Numbered from the stretch's first letter, positions 11,342 to 24,780 are shown. The stretch is DNA of 64,000 nt from Cylindrobasidium torrendii FP15055 ss-10 (GCA_000934385.1 KN880475.1:1-64000); one strand, 5' to 3'. The notes: generated from the sequence alone by a model not told the origin. Numbers and translations are program-made.

Positions 11342-12699
11342 TTACAATTTATGTTTGATCTCCCGTCTCGCGATCTTTCCAAACCGCTCGGTAGGGGTCC
11401 CGCTCGCAAACCGTTCCGCCTGCGCTGTAGACCCTATCAGGAAAATGTCCATCCGCAGAAACAAAGAGCGGAATTACCATAGCTTTCGCGTAGGTTGGCA
11501 GCGTCCGGATTATTCCTCTCGTGTAGCGCTGTGCGCAACAACTTCCTAGTCCCTAGCAATGCAGTGTGGTCCAAGCCGTCAATATCGTCCAAAATACGCT
11601 TTCGGACCGCGGCGTGAAAGTCGTCGACATTTGACGCTGGGAAGACCTCGCTGTAAAGAACAGCGTCTAGATATGGTCTTGACACAGGAGACACCACGCT
11701 CACTTGATAAAGCCACAGTGCAGAAGCTGTTCAACTGTTTGTTTACGGCCATAGAGAAGCGCTTCTGTGGCTTTGGCTGTGCCCACTAGCCCCAAGATGA
11801 GTATGGAGCCATTAGCCATAGCTGTAGTGGACGTACTGCGATTAATGAACGATACACTCGAACCCCCTTCAGCTACGATGCCTATACGAACTCATCAGTA
11901 TACACGGACTCGGTCCTCGGCAAGTACACACCCAACAGCGAGAAAGGGACTGAAAGCCATGCGCTTGGAAGGCAATAAATGAAGTCAAAGTGACCCAGAA
12001 ATGCTGTTGAAAGGCTCGATGAGTTACAATGCTCTTCGCGATTGTATGGAACGCATATACCAGCCGCAATGCCTAACAGGAATTCATGAGTAAGGTGTCT
12101 CCAGTGGGGTTGGTATTGTAACGCACCCATAACAGGGCCATTCAGTGCAGCCACCAGTATCTTCGAATGGGACGCCAGCTATACGCGCTGGTGAGCAAGA
12201 GCCTCACAGTCGCCGCTGCATGGACACCACATACTGCATGTCCACAATCCACTGCTGTATGCGCAACAGTCTGCGTGAACCGGCCGCGCACCGTCCAGGC
12301 CGCAGGATCCGCCGAGTCCGCCGTCGACGAGTCCTTGATGTCTGTCCCGCTGCAGCCGACCAAAGTTCAACACCGGCGACGAGGTCGGCGAAACCAACAC
12401 GTACGCGCAGAACCACCGACCAGTAGCTACAAATTCCATGTCAGCCTATCACCCCGCACTCCCTGCGTTCTGTAACGCACCTTGCCAAACCGTCACAACC
12501 ACATCCTCACGCTTGTCTATCTCTCTCAAACCATTGGCGAACGCATCGTAATCTGTCGGCCATTTCTCCTTCAGGCTTCGGCGCGCGCAGTTGGTCTCGT
12601 TCTCCACGTACCGTCCCTCGTTAGAGCGTTCAAACTCGCCGGCCTGTTGAGCGTAATTGTGGCAATGCCGTCCGAAATGTCGATGAGCACGGCGCTCAT
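11342..12699 (-). CDS. ECI1: Peroxisomal delta3,delta2-enoyl-CoA isomerase (crotonase family)
   Basis: Coding sequence is broken into many small exons, so no long open frame shows it. Spliced in phase it reads MSAVLIDISDGIATITLNRP, then LNALTRDDYDAFANGLREI, VVVTVWQATGRWFCAGTDIK, ILVAALNGPVMGIAAAFLG, HFDFIYCLPSAW, SLLGIVAEGGSSVSFINRMG, TAKATEALLYGRK and GFINEVFPASN. These are the crotonase oxyanion-hole and core motifs. The Glu in VAEGGSS sits where the catalytic Glu of yeast Eci1 lies. The enzyme moves double bonds during beta-oxidation of unsaturated fatty acids. The last exon, after a short intron, ends in REIKHKL; the HKL tail resembles a type-1 peroxisomal targeting signal. First exon 12699 to the GAC G|gtacgt donor; intron 59 nt. 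Enoyl-CoA hydratase activity is the main alternative. Confidence 0.87.
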
Positions 12700-13163
12700 G
12701 ATGGCTCGAGTGATGAGAAGCTTGTTTGCTTGGGGGTAGCTTTCGCTGAATGAACGATATTTGAAGTCCTTAGTCCATGGTCATGGGTGCCAATAAGTAG
12801 AGTGCGCTGTCCGGCTGGGTATCATTCTAACCGGACGCAGTGATCTACTTGGATCCCGAACGGAGTGCATTCTCGATACAGTCGAGTAGCCTCAGCAATA
12901 TTGTGTACAGCGTCCGGGGAACTATGCTGAATGTGTACCATGCATGCAATTGTTTCTTACGATGCACAAGTTTCCGTATCTTCACAACTTGCTCAAGGTA
13001 TGCACGAAATACCGTGACACACAGCGGCTCACAATTGGCATACATTTGAACAACTTACAATACACTAACATGGTGCTACAACGCACATTTTCCTATGTCA
13101 ATCTCTATGATACCTCCTAGATTTTCAAGTCCATATTATCATCTTCTGACTTCTGGCCTGGGT
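12700..13163. other. Intergenic stretch without a supported gene
   Basis: This spans the promoter side of the isomerase gene and the 3' side of the armadillo-protein gene. Overlapping 66-69-codon frames on both strands have no motif. A 15-bp stretch at 12983-12997 is identical to 13254-13268 inside the next gene. Confidence 0.5.
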
Positions 13164-15864
13164 TCAAATGCCAGACCATCCCTTCATGACCTCCCTAGCT
13201 GCGGCGGCCAACGTCGCTTCCATCCCCTCTGACCCCACATCTTTCAAATCCTCCACAACTTGCTCAAGCACAGGCTGCACCCTCCTTTTCACCGTTGCCA
13301 ACCCAGCTCCCAAATCCTGCTTCTCCAGCTGCAGGAGCAGCGAGCACACATTCACCCGGACCTCTACTTGAAAGTTTGCAGGGTTATCCACATTACGCAG
13401 GACGGCAACGAGCATATCTGTCGCGGTCTCCGGGAGGTGCAGCTGCCCGCGTGTAGAGGAGGAGGGTGTAACAACACTTGGCGAGCTGAGTGCGTCAGAT
13501 GAAGTAGGCGATACGGCCATAGGGCTCGTCTCGGTCGACGCAGAAGATACCTCCAAGGCCTTGAGCACCAGCGGTGCTAAATGCACGTTAACTCCTGGCC
13601 CAAGGAAAACAATTTAGACATACCTCCCGCCCGCTGTGTGCTCAGTAAACTCAAGGCAACCAATCCCTCGTTAATGAGCAACGGATACTTCCCACTACGC
13701 GTTACTAGCAGAGCGAGGGCATTTGCAACCTCCTGGGTCAACATCAACCGGATCGCAGCGTGCTTCTTTTTCTGCTTCTTGTCACTGTCTGCCTTCGTGG
13801 CTACCGACGCGTCGTTCCACAGCCTTCTCACGACGTTGACCAGGACACGCGTACCCTCGCTCCGTATGGGAACAGATTCCGAACGTCGTGTGAGCGCCAT
13901 TATTCTGGCGAGGCCAGTCGGCGAATTGTCGTCCTCAGGCAGCACGAGTGTAAAGACATTCTCCACTGAATAAATGTTTGAGACCAGTTCCAAAGGCTGA
14001 TAGGAAATTACTTACCGTTTGCCCCGCACATGTGCTTGACCACACCAATAGCACTGAGCTGAACAATCTCAGCCATGTTGTCCGCCTTTTCATCCCATAT
14101 CCCGCTCATGGAGATGTGTCGGACGGCGTTGGCTTGCAAGAGGTGATCATGGACCGCTGCTAAAGGCGACGACTGCGCCATATGCTTAAGCAGACCGAGT
14201 ACACCGTGCTTCAGTTTGATGTCCACTGAAGGACCAAGAAGTTGAGGCGAGACGAGTACTGTCGCCATATTATGGGGAGACGACAGCAATATTACTGCAT
14301 GCTTTTCTAGCCCAAAGGTCAGCCAAGATTCTCTGTCGCGATGTTGAGCACTTTACCTCGCCGCGCCAGGTTTCCAAGCGATAGACTGGCACATATAACT
14401 AGGTCATCGCGAGGCAGAGAGTCGGACCCAACAGCTGGCGCCGACGATACAAAGTCCTTGATCCACCGAACCATTGTTTTCACAAACTCGCCTCCGGGAG
14501 CTTCACCGTTTGAGTCGTCCCAGAGCTGCTCTTCGTTTGTGTCTTCCCCAGCCACCTCGACAACGGACTTAACAAGCGCCGCTTTGCAAATTGTGAATGA
14601 CTTTTGTAGCTGGAGCAGCTCAGCTTCGCCCAATGTGGTGCATGCGCTCCATGATGGTGGATATCCTCCGGTTTCGATGAAGTTCAAGATAGATTGCAGG
14701 CAGAGAACACCGTCATGCTCAGCAGGGTTCCGGTACCCGCGCGCCAGAGAGTATCGAATGTCCTCCACATCAAGTGATAAAGACTCGACAAGCGAGCAGG
14801 TTTCTTCCAGGGCGTCAAAGTCGGCTCGAACAAGGGTATAGTAAAGCTCCGAGTCCGGCTTGATGAGATCCACTGGCGTAAGTTCAGTGGATGATGGAGT
14901 GAATGCAGCGAGTGTTGGCGTCAGTACGGGAAGGATCTCTGGCCGCATCTTCAGAAGCGCTAAACATGTCCGGTTTAGCATCTGCGGCGTGACACACAAA
15001 GCAAGGGCATACACACATTCGTCAGATACGTCTCTGAGCTCAGTGACGGCGCGCCATGCCCAGTTGGAGATGCCGCTGCGCAGGGTCCACGATTCAGTGA
15101 GGGCGTCGGCGCCACTTTCGGGTTTGAGTGTGTGGTATTGCCATGATCCTGGCGGGTAGATCGAGTTGGCGAGCTTGAGAATGGTGAGGACGGCTTCGAC
15201 AGACAGAAGCCGGAATTTGATTGGGTCTGGTGTGATACATGAGATGGATCCATCGGACAGGCAATAATATCGCACCGAAACCCATGCATGCATTTAACAA
15301 TACGCCGACTGCATTTCGGATGACTTTGAGATGTGGGATGGTGAGGGCAAGAGGCCGCGAGTCGGCTGGAGATTCCACAATTTCTGCATAGCCTTCCAGC
15401 AACGAAGTCACCGCCTGCGGAAATCCAGCTTCGAGAAGCGCGTTGCGGTTGGTATCTAGAGCGCGTGAGCGATGTGGTACAAACGTTCGCCTTTGTACAG
15501 ACCGTGATTCATGCAGAGGTTGGCACCAACGCGCAATAACTCGAGGGTCGGGGTAGTGTAATAATCATCAGGAATTGAACCTTCATGGAGGGCGAGAGCC
15601 AAAAGAGCTGTCAGCGTATTGGGCAGCGCCGTCTTGCCCAGTGCAGTATGAATATCTTTTGCGCGACGTCGAATGAGTTATCGGGGTCATCACTGAAGGC
15701 TTTTGGATCTCACCTTCGCCGTCCTTGCTCCTCAACGCGTTGGCCGTATCATGAGCCACAATGCCAATCTGGTGCCATAGAACGCGATTGTCGGAGGCCC
15801 GAACTTGAAGAAGAAGGTTCGCTAGCTGGCTCTCCAAATCCAGAGCTTCTGCCTTGGAAGTCAT
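13164..15864 (-). CDS. Armadillo-repeat protein resembling Rap1 GDS1 / SmgGDS
   Basis: This is a helical-repeat protein of roughly 700-750 residues in several exons. It starts MTSKAEALDLESQLANLLLQ, then VLWHQIGIVAHDTANAL. Repeats later include PHLKVIRNAVGVLLNACMGF, VICASLSLGNLARRG, PSVDIKLKHGVLGLLKHMAQ, VQLSAIGVVKHMCGANG, SEGTRVLVNVVRRLW, PLLINEGLVALSLLS and, near the C-terminus, VEVRVNVCSLLLQLEKQDLG. The spacing and the N-L-A/G patterns fit armadillo repeats. The order resembles SmgGDS/Rap1GDS1, which chaperones and activates small GTPases with polybasic tails. That assignment is moderate and rests on fold pattern and a remembered resemblance; another armadillo protein is possible. A Ser/Thr-rich insert (ASTETSPMAVSPTSSDAL) precedes the last repeat. 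The protein ends MKGWSGI. Confidence 0.7.
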
Positions 15865-16067
15865 GATGGAAAGTAGAGAGAGTTAATTTGGTGGCTTGGA
15901 TGTACGAAAGCAAGGGGCGGTGTAGATTGATCGGCGATGTTTAGGTAGCACGCGCCAGTCACAGTCCTCTGGTTCAAACCCAGTGAGGATTTCAAACCAA
16001 ATTCAATTGATCCTAGTTGGTAATTTTACACCATGAAATTGTTACATTGAATACAGCTAGCTCTGAC

Positions 16068-17498
<1,431 letters not shown>

Positions 17499-17560
17499 TG
17501 TTACGACGACGAAAGTAGTTAGAGGCTAAGGCGCACTGATAAGTACCGGCGCGTCCTGCT

Positions 17561-17585
17561 TATATACCGTTATCATTTGACGTCA
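17561..17585. promoter_or_regulatory. TATA-like element and CRE/ATF palindrome between divergent genes
   Basis: TATATA lies at 17561-17566 and TGACGTCA at 17578-17585, in the 179-bp gap between the aldo-keto reductase (minus) and OTU protease (plus) starts. The TATA is 63 bp upstream of the reductase ATG and the CRE about 80 bp upstream. TGACGTCA is the classic site for CREB/ATF bZIP factors, which in fungi include stress regulators. Function is inferred from sequence only. Confidence 0.4.
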
Positions 17586-17677
17586 CCGATCGATTTGATT
17601 GACCATTCCCTTTATCCCCTTACCACCAAACTCGCAGTGTCTCTGTCACAGTTTTCCTTTTGACTCCCACTATCGTC

Positions 17678-18695
17678 ATGGCCAAAAAACAGAAGAAGTC
17701 TAGCTCAAGTAAGAGTAGCCCCCTGCCGCCTCCACAGGAAGCATTTCCCGACGACGACAGTCTTATGGATGATCTGGTCGCACAACTCGACAAACGCGAG
17801 CCCGAAGTGCAAGCGCCACCAGTAAAGTCGCCATCGCCGATGTCAGATATGAACCCAATAAAGAAGGCGAAGGATAGGTTCAAGGAGAGACAGGTGCGTC
17901 GCTACAATATCTCTTCCCAAGGTATTCGAAATTAACAGAACCACGGAAGGCTAGGAAAGCCGCTGCACTTGAAACCACGTATTCCGCCGAGGATACAATA
18001 GCCAACGAACAGCTGGAACGCGAGGCGCAGGAAGAGCGTGTCAACATCAAGAAGACATGCGACGAGTTGCGTGTCGAGATGCATGAAGTCTGTCCATCAC
18101 CCACCCCATCCTCCCAGCGCGTAATCTCACCGGTTAGATTAATCCTGATGGGCATTGCTTGTTCTCCGCCATTGCGGACCAACTTCTCTTGCACAATCTC
18201 TTGACCCCGACTCAAGCCAGCTACAATACTACGCGTGCGGCTGCCGCACAATATATGCTCGACCATCAAGATGACTTCTTGCCATTCCTGCCATCTGTTG
18301 GAGGTGAAGATGCCGAAGATGCTCAAGACGATGGTCTCATGACGCAAAAGCAGTTCCAGCGGTACTGTGCAACAATACGCGAGACTGGTGCATGGGGCGG
18401 CGAACCTGAAATTCAGGCTCTCTGTCGCGTCTATGATGTGCCCATCCATGTCATCCAAGGAACACAACCACCTATCGTGTTCTACAATCCACCAAATAAC
18501 GGAGGGGATGACCCACATTCTTCGAAAGCGTTGAGAATAAGCTATCATCGTCGAATGTATGGGCTTGGGGAGGTTGGTCCAGTAGTCCTTTGGTGCCGTC
18601 CATAAGCTAACTACCTCATGAAGCATTACAACTCGCTGCGACCACGCACAAAGATGGATTCCGTTCGCGATGCCATTAGTTTCTTGACTCCGTAA
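17678..18695 (+). CDS. OTU2: OTU-domain cysteine protease (OTUD6/Otu2-like deubiquitinase)
   Basis: The N-terminus is basic and helical (MAKKQKKSSSSKSSP; KKAKDRFKERQ; LEREAQEERVNIKKTCDELR). The OTU domain follows, with catalytic Asp-Gly-His-Cys in PDGHCLFSAIADQLL. It continues with RAAAAQYMLDHQDDFLPFL, YCATIRETGAWGGEPEIQAL and HVIQGTQPPIVFYNPP. The catalytic His is in GLGEHYNSLRPRTK, reached only after an intron that starts right after GLGE. The last exon ends AISFLTP at 18695. The N-terminal coil plus C-terminal OTU layout matches OTUD6/Otu2, deubiquitinases linked in yeast and animals to ribosomes and translation. The start is the first ATG, followed by the conserved Lys-rich leader. Confidence 0.92.
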
Positions 18696-18822
18696 TCTGT
18701 ACCTTCTGCACAACGGGCCTGTACTATCCACCGCACGAGCTGTTTCCCTGCTTTTATGTACGGTAGTTGGGTACATTGACGATACAAGTTCACGCGGTCA
18801 ACGTGCTTGCCATACCTGCTGC

Positions 18823-19847
18823 TTAGAATCCAAAAATGCTGTCGATCTCATCCACCTTCTTTCGTTTCGATTTCTTGGGTTTTGAAGCTGTCGGGCTGTA
18901 TGAGAAAGTGTATCTTGTTGATACAAGGTAGACAATACCGGGTTCAGATGGGGGCACAATGGGCACAATGACGGGCGCAGGCTCAGATTCACTAGGCGGC
19001 GAAGGGGAGCGCACTCGCGGTGGAGATGTAGGAGATGGCCCGCTCTATGGGCCAAAAGTAAGTATAAGGACAATGAAGCTGAGAGCGATCTACCTTGAGG
19101 ACGGTTTCCAGCCGTTTCACTACAGATATAGTATTCCCAAGATGTTCTCCACAGTCGTCGAGCGCGGTCCTTAGCCGGGAAACAATGGCCATGAACAGGA
19201 TGATGATTTGAGCAAATGCTCCGGCTTGCATGGCGAGAGAAAGGTGTCTGGAAGAGTGTCAGAAGAAGATGGGAGGAGGAACAAATGAAAGCGTACTTAT
19301 GACAAGCTATGAGGCGCACTTTTGTCTAGCTTTTCCGGTTATTAGAAGGCTAGGGAGCATCAAGAAATGTACCTGCTCGATGAGGGCAAGTCCAGCTTCC
19401 AGGCGGCGTTGCACAGATGTACAATATTGTGTGCTCGGATAAAATAGCCAGGAGCCTTTCATCTTATCACTATGAAGAGTTTGAGTTGAAAAGCTAAGGA
19501 TTTGTCATGAGGATGTCATACGGAATAGCGTTGGCGGAGAAGAAAGAGAGCATAAAAGTGTCGAGTAAATCCAGGAATGCAACTGCGTCCAGACGTTGGC
19601 TAAACCGACGCGTTTCTGTTACACGTTTCCAGAAGAGCGCCGCCCCATGCTGATTCTTGCCTTTGTAGTAGAGACGCTCGAGGATGGCACGTTCGTCTTG
19701 TATGATTTCGAGCATTGCAGCCAGGTTTCGTCGGCATTTCTTCACTGATTTGAGTGCAGCATCGACTTCCGGATGTACGGCTTTGTTGAGGCTGGCTCGA
19801 GGCTCCTGGCCTAGAGGGCAAAATTTGGCATGTCGGGGAGCATTCAT
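18823..19847 (-). CDS. Nepro/Rmp1-like nucleolar protein (putative RNase MRP component)
   Basis: The exon at 19847 reads MNAPRHAKFCPLGQ, then VDAALKSVKKCRRNLAAMLE, IIQDERAILERLYYKGKNQH and ALFWKRVTETRRFSQRLD. That pattern (RLxYKxKNQHxxxxFWKRV) is the Nepro domain signature as I recall it. Further exons give GSWLFYPSTQYCTSVQRRLE and MQAGAFAQIIILFMAIVSRL, then VVKRLETVLK. The C-terminus is basic and ends KKVDEIDSIFGF, like the DxIDxIFG tail of Nepro and yeast Rmp1. Nepro is nucleolar and Rmp1 is a subunit of RNase MRP, which processes pre-rRNA. Assignment to this family is fairly good; the MRP role is inferred from the family. The gene is divergent from beta-adaptin with 124 bp between starts. 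Confidence 0.68.
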
Positions 19848-19971
19848 GATGGCAGCATGAATTGGAATTGTAAATGGGTGATCGCGTTCGCGTGGTGAAC
19901 GTACATCGGGGGGTCAAGGACGTGATGGCGTTGTTCGTCAGTCACTCTCATCTACTTTCCCTGGCCCCGCC

Positions 19972-22568
19972 ATGTCGACGCCCGGTCAAGATGCGAAATT
20001 CTTCCAGCGGGGCAAGATTGAAGTACGACACTGCGCGGACGCCAGCCTGCACTTGCTCACACATGCTCCCAGGAATTCAGAGCAGAACTGCATGCCGCGG
20101 AGAGCAAGGATAACAAGAAATTCCAGAAGACAAAGACGGTCCTCAAGAAGATTGTAGCCAACATAACAATGGGAAATGATAGTGCGTTTGCTATCCACCG
20201 CTGTTTACTGTGTAGCTAAATCTCTCAGTGTCACTCCTGTTCACGGACGTTGTACAGTGCCTCGGAACACCTCTCGTGGATATCAAGAAGAGTGCGCTTA
20301 CACACCTGTCGAGTTTGCGTATTTCTCATGCACATGAACCTCAGTGGTGTATCTCTTCCTCGTCAGCTATGGTCGATCCAAGCCAGATCTCATTCATTTG
20401 GCCATCCCAAACTTCATCCAAGTATGTGGCATTAGCATTGAAAGCAGAATAAACTTAACGTCCATAGGACTGCAATGACCGGAATCCTCTGATTCGGGCA
20501 TTGGCCATCCGCACCATGTCCTACATTCCCATACCTGCTGTGACCGATGCGCTTTCCGACAACCTGCGCCATTGCTTGAAGGATCGCGATGCATATGTCC
20601 GAAAAACAGCTGCTATATGCGTGGCCAAATTATACGCCGCGGACCCCAGAAGAGCAGAGAAGAGTGGCTTTGTGGAAATGTTGCGCGACTTGATGCTCGA
20701 TACAAACGCAACGGTCGTGGCGAACGCGGTAGTTGCATTATCGGAAATTGGAGACAGACAAGATGGTGTCATTTTCAAGCTCAACTTGGCAACTGTGAAC
20801 AAGCTCCTGGCAGCATTACCGGAAAGTTCAGAGTACGTTAACCCATTCGTTGGGAAAGCACCACTGACATGTTAGTCAGATGGGGGCAGGTCTACATCCT
20901 CGATACACTACTTCGATACCTTCCGGAGCGTCACGGAGACGCAGAGCTTCTGGGAGAGCGGATTATTGTGCAGCTCCAGCATGCCAACTCCGCTGTTGTT
21001 CTCACAACAATAAAAGCTCTGCTCTACCTCATGAATTACATGGAGAACCGTCAGCTCATTGACCACATATGCAAGAAGATGGGTCCACCACTCGGTCAGT
21101 CAACTAGGTCGAGGATGTGAGGGACTCCTCTGACCGTGCATAGTGACCATGCTATCGTCTGGACCGGAAGTGCAATATGTCGCTTTGCGGAACATCCTGC
21201 TTATCATTCAACGGCGACCGACTGTACTCAAGAACGATGTGCGAGTGTTCTTCTGCAAGTACAACGATCCCATCTATGTCAAGCTGGCAAAGCTTGAGAT
21301 CATGTACCGGCTGGCACGGTCGGAAAACGCCAAAGAGGTTTTGAATGAATTGCAGGAGTATGCATCAGAAGTGGACATTGACTTTACACGGAAGGCAGTA
21401 CGGTCCATTGGACGTTTGGCCATCAAGGTTGAATCCGCGGCAGACGACTGCATTCAAACATTGCTGGGACTCATCGACACCAAAGTCACGTATGTTGTGC
21501 AGGAGGCCGTAATTGTGATCAAGGATATTTTCCGCAGATACCCCGGCAAGTACGAGGGCATTATTCCTAGCCTGTGTGAAATCCTTGATCTGTTGGACGA
21601 GCCAGAGTCGAAGTCGGCGATGGTTTGGATATTGGGGCAGTTTGCGAATATCATCGACAATGCGGATGAGCTTCTCGATGATCTGTGCTACAACTTCACC
21701 GAAGAGAGCCCCGAGGTCTGCCACCACAGCTTCGTCATAAGCATGTAACTTACATTTGCCTTTAGGTCCAGCTATCGCTCCTGACGGCCGTAGTCAAGCT
21801 CTTCGCATACAAACAGTCCCAAGACAAAGTCAAGGAGCTCGTTCACAAAGTGCTCAAATGGGTGACAGAGGAGGTCGACAACCCAGATCTACGCGACCGA
21901 GGGTTCATGTACTGGCGACTACTCGCCATCAACCCCGCTGCTGCTGCCGAAATCGTTCTCGCCGAGAAACCGCCCATTACCACAGACTCTGACCGTATGG
22001 ATCGCGGGGCGCTCGACCAGCTCTTGCTGCACACCGGAACATTAGGCAGTATCTACCACAAGAATCCCGAGGTATGTCGCAACGATCTTAGTCGCCGTTT
22101 GGACGTAGCTGACGGTCCCGAACACAGACATTCATCAGAAACGCTGCTGGAAAGGCTCTACGAGATAGTCCTGCACTCAATGCGCATTCAAGAGCGGTCC
22201 TTGTTCCACTGCAGCGCTCGTACTTACCTGGCAGTGCGCCGATAGCTGTCGCGGGTCCTGGGCCGCGCGAGCCTCAAGCTGAGGATGACACGGCTGGGCG
22301 TCCGGAACCTCCCAGCAAGAATGCATCGGAGGACAACGGAGCGGTGCTCATCGACGAGTCGGACAAGGACAGCCAGGATGGCATCATAGAGGACGACCAC
22401 GACGATGATGATGACGACCATGTGCCGGTCAAGCCTAACCATCGTGCGCAACCAAACGACCCATACTCGAATCTGGATGGCGCATTTGGGAATTACATGG
22501 CGGACGCGCCGAAGCCCATGGGTGCTGGGAACGGTGGAAAGAATGAGTTGGATGATTTGCTGTTGTGA
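19972..22568 (+). CDS. Beta-adaptin (AP-1 complex large subunit)
   Basis: The protein starts [17 protein letters not shown] and, after an intron, continues [20 protein letters not shown] and [12 protein letters not shown], typical of beta-adaptin. The HEAT-like trunk follows: [97 protein letters not shown] and [20 protein letters not shown]. The hinge is acidic ([11 protein letters not shown]) and the protein stops at [11 protein letters not shown], with no obvious appendage (ear) domain; total roughly 720-740 residues. Clathrin adaptor complexes sort cargo at the trans-Golgi and endosomes. The final DDLLL could serve as a clathrin-box-like motif. AP-1 is preferred over AP-2 because of the short hinge, but this is not certain. 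About eight introns of around 50 nt. Confidence 0.9.
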
Positions 22569-23043
22569 GAGCAATAGCCGCATGTAGTGGACTATCGAGC
22601 GTGGAATATATGCATGTTTGGATGAACGCAAGAACCCGGAATGATCAATCCAGAAGGAAACAAAGTGCACCGGCCAAAATGAGGATTCTAAAGCCAAACC
22701 ACGTATAACACCCAGACTTGCTTTTAAGCAGGTATATTAGATACTAGTGTCCAAGGGAGCTCACCTACGAACGAAGAAAATGTGAGGGGGCGTTGACGAT
22801 GTACAGCAATATGTAAAATAAAATAAACGGGGTAGGTCCTGGGCAAGCGTTGCATATATAGATACGGGGTAGCAGATACAGATGTGGGTGCGCGCGCAAG
22901 AAGACCAGCATGCATCGACTATTCGATGGATATTCTCTGCTGCATCGCCGAGCCACCAAGGTAGGATGATTGCTTCTGGTTCAATGTTCCCTTGCCTAGA
23001 TTACTCGGTGAGTACTTGCTGTTTGCAATATCTGACAAGGGGG
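22569..23043. other. Tail-to-tail intergenic stretch without a supported gene
   Basis: This lies between the beta-adaptin stop (plus) and the membrane-protein stop (minus). No protein-like frame is seen. The adaptor gene should end in the first hundred or so bases. Confidence 0.5.
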
Positions 23044-24780
23044 TTAATCACCATTCAGTATGTCCATCTTCGTTGCGACAGGCGTATACTGACCGTTCAC
23101 TTTCGAGTCTTGTAGGCCACGGTCGAAGTCGGCGAAGCATCGAAGGCCGACAGCGAAAGTCGCGAACAGTAATAAGAATGCGACAATAGCTAAGTCGCTG
23201 GCGGTGAGTAGCCAAGAATCTCGCTTGTAGAAAATGCTCACTGAAGGTCGTAAGAGTTGCCCGTGTTGTAGAGTACAGATCACGTGAAGACGGCTGGTAA
23301 AATCTCACGAGCTTGTAGACTGGATGCTGTCTTAGTCAAGGGTGACAAGTACCAGCACCTCACTTACTGAAGTAGCTCTCAGCCGCCAACATCAGCACCA
23401 GGGAGACTGACATAATCCTGGAATCATGTGAGTCGTGCTTACATGGCATCCTTGACATGCAGCGCACCATTTAATTTCTCGTTGTACGGCAAACCCACAG
23501 AGCGCCAAAAGGGTCAGAACGATGGGTATAGCCGCAATCGTGACGCCAAACTCTGCAGACTCCGTTGACAGAACAAGGATGAGCAGCTAAGATCGAAGGA
23601 ATAAGAAAGCAGTTCACATGTGCAACGTGCCGCGAAGGTACTGTCGCAGAGCAGGGGAACTCACCTGCATCGTCACACCAGTGAAGAAAAAGAAGTCGAA
23701 CTTGAGCAAGCATATCATGATCTGGTACCACTGATACATGCTCTTCATCTTGGGGTTCGCGCCCACAATGTGGAAGATTGCCCAACTGCGTATGATAGAA
23801 ACCATGTGAGTGAAAATGTAATCAGATGGATGGGATAGACGCACCCGAACTCTTCGTAGAGCTGCTTCACGTAGAAGAGAATAAGGAGCCAGGACACTCC
23901 AATAACAACAGGGGCCACAATGAGCAAGGGTTCAATTCGATTCCATAAGGAGCCATCCCCGTCGCAATTCTGTCAAGATTTGCTTTGAGTATCAGGTGTA
24001 TCGGCCAAAATGCTGCACAGACGGTACTGTTGAAGCTGGCGCTGCATTCGCTGTCTGACATGGTAACGAGGGAAGTTTTCGTTTGTCGGACCTGGATAGC
24101 CGCGAATACCATCATGCACAGGTGGAACACTATCAGGCAGCATTGAGCTCGGGTCAATCTGTTTCGAATATAGGCGCACTCAAGATTCCAACCAGTTGGA
24201 TGACGTTTCGCAAGCGTAGAGCGTCAAACGCCATGAGCAGTTCGAATATCCTAGAAGGGGATGAATGGGTGTTGATGGACAGAGCAAAGTTGAGCGTACT
24301 CTCCCAGCGCGAAGAGCGCGAGATAACATGGTAGTGTCTGTAGATACAGTTAAATTCCGCTGCTACTAAGCAGCTGTGGACGCACTTTGTAACCCGCCGT
24401 AAGATTAACCTCATTGTCCACCTATAATCTCGAATGAGCGCCCATTTCCTTCTTCCCCCAAGATGACGAACCATTCTGAACGTGACCGCAATCATAACCA
24501 ACACCACAATACCCTCTAAACGCGTGTAAACATTCTCGAGCGGATGGATTATGACTTGAACCTACGAATAGAAACTGTGTGCGATTATCAGGCAAGTTCT
24601 GGGGCGACAACTGTTATACTTACTAGTACCAATGAAGGCTTTCTGCGCGCGGGACGCCAGCAGAGGTTCAATCGCCATTGCGAGTGCGTATAGTGGTGGT
24701 AAGAGTAGAACACTGGCAGCGATCGTATTCGTTTCCCAGACGCCTGCTGCCCCTTGGCAGCCGAGACGGCATGACTGCAC
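23044..24780 (-). CDS. Seven-span membrane protein, basidiomycete family of unknown function
   Basis: Hydrophobic helices are spread over several exons: NTIAASVLLLPPLYALAMAI, TRLEGIVVLVMIAVTFRMV, CCLIVFHLCMMVFAAIQV, LLIVAPVVIGVSWLLILFY, MICLLKFDFFFFTGVTMQV, SAEFGVTIAAIPIVLTLLAL and DLAIVAFLLLFATFAVGLRC. That makes seven likely spans. The protein ends CFADFDRGLQDSKVNGQY and a short tail. The pattern of helices, the VKQLYEEFG and FAVQREIK motifs after spans 4 and 6, and the FADFDRGL tail recall a large, uncharacterised family in Agaricomycetes. A receptor-like role is possible but unproven. The start is uncertain; the ATG at 24780 (MQSCRLGCQG) is the best in-frame choice and would need checking against transcripts. 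Confidence 0.65.

Noticed and set aside
12983..13268. 15-bp identical stretches at 12983-12997 and 13254-13268
   Set aside because: They share a short CACAACTTGCTCAAG in the same orientation, but no longer duplication surrounds them; chance or a tiny remnant.
15961..15995. TGGTTCAAACCCAG resembling a tRNA T-arm
   Set aside because: The stem has a mismatch and no matching acceptor, D-arm or anticodon arm lies at the right distance.
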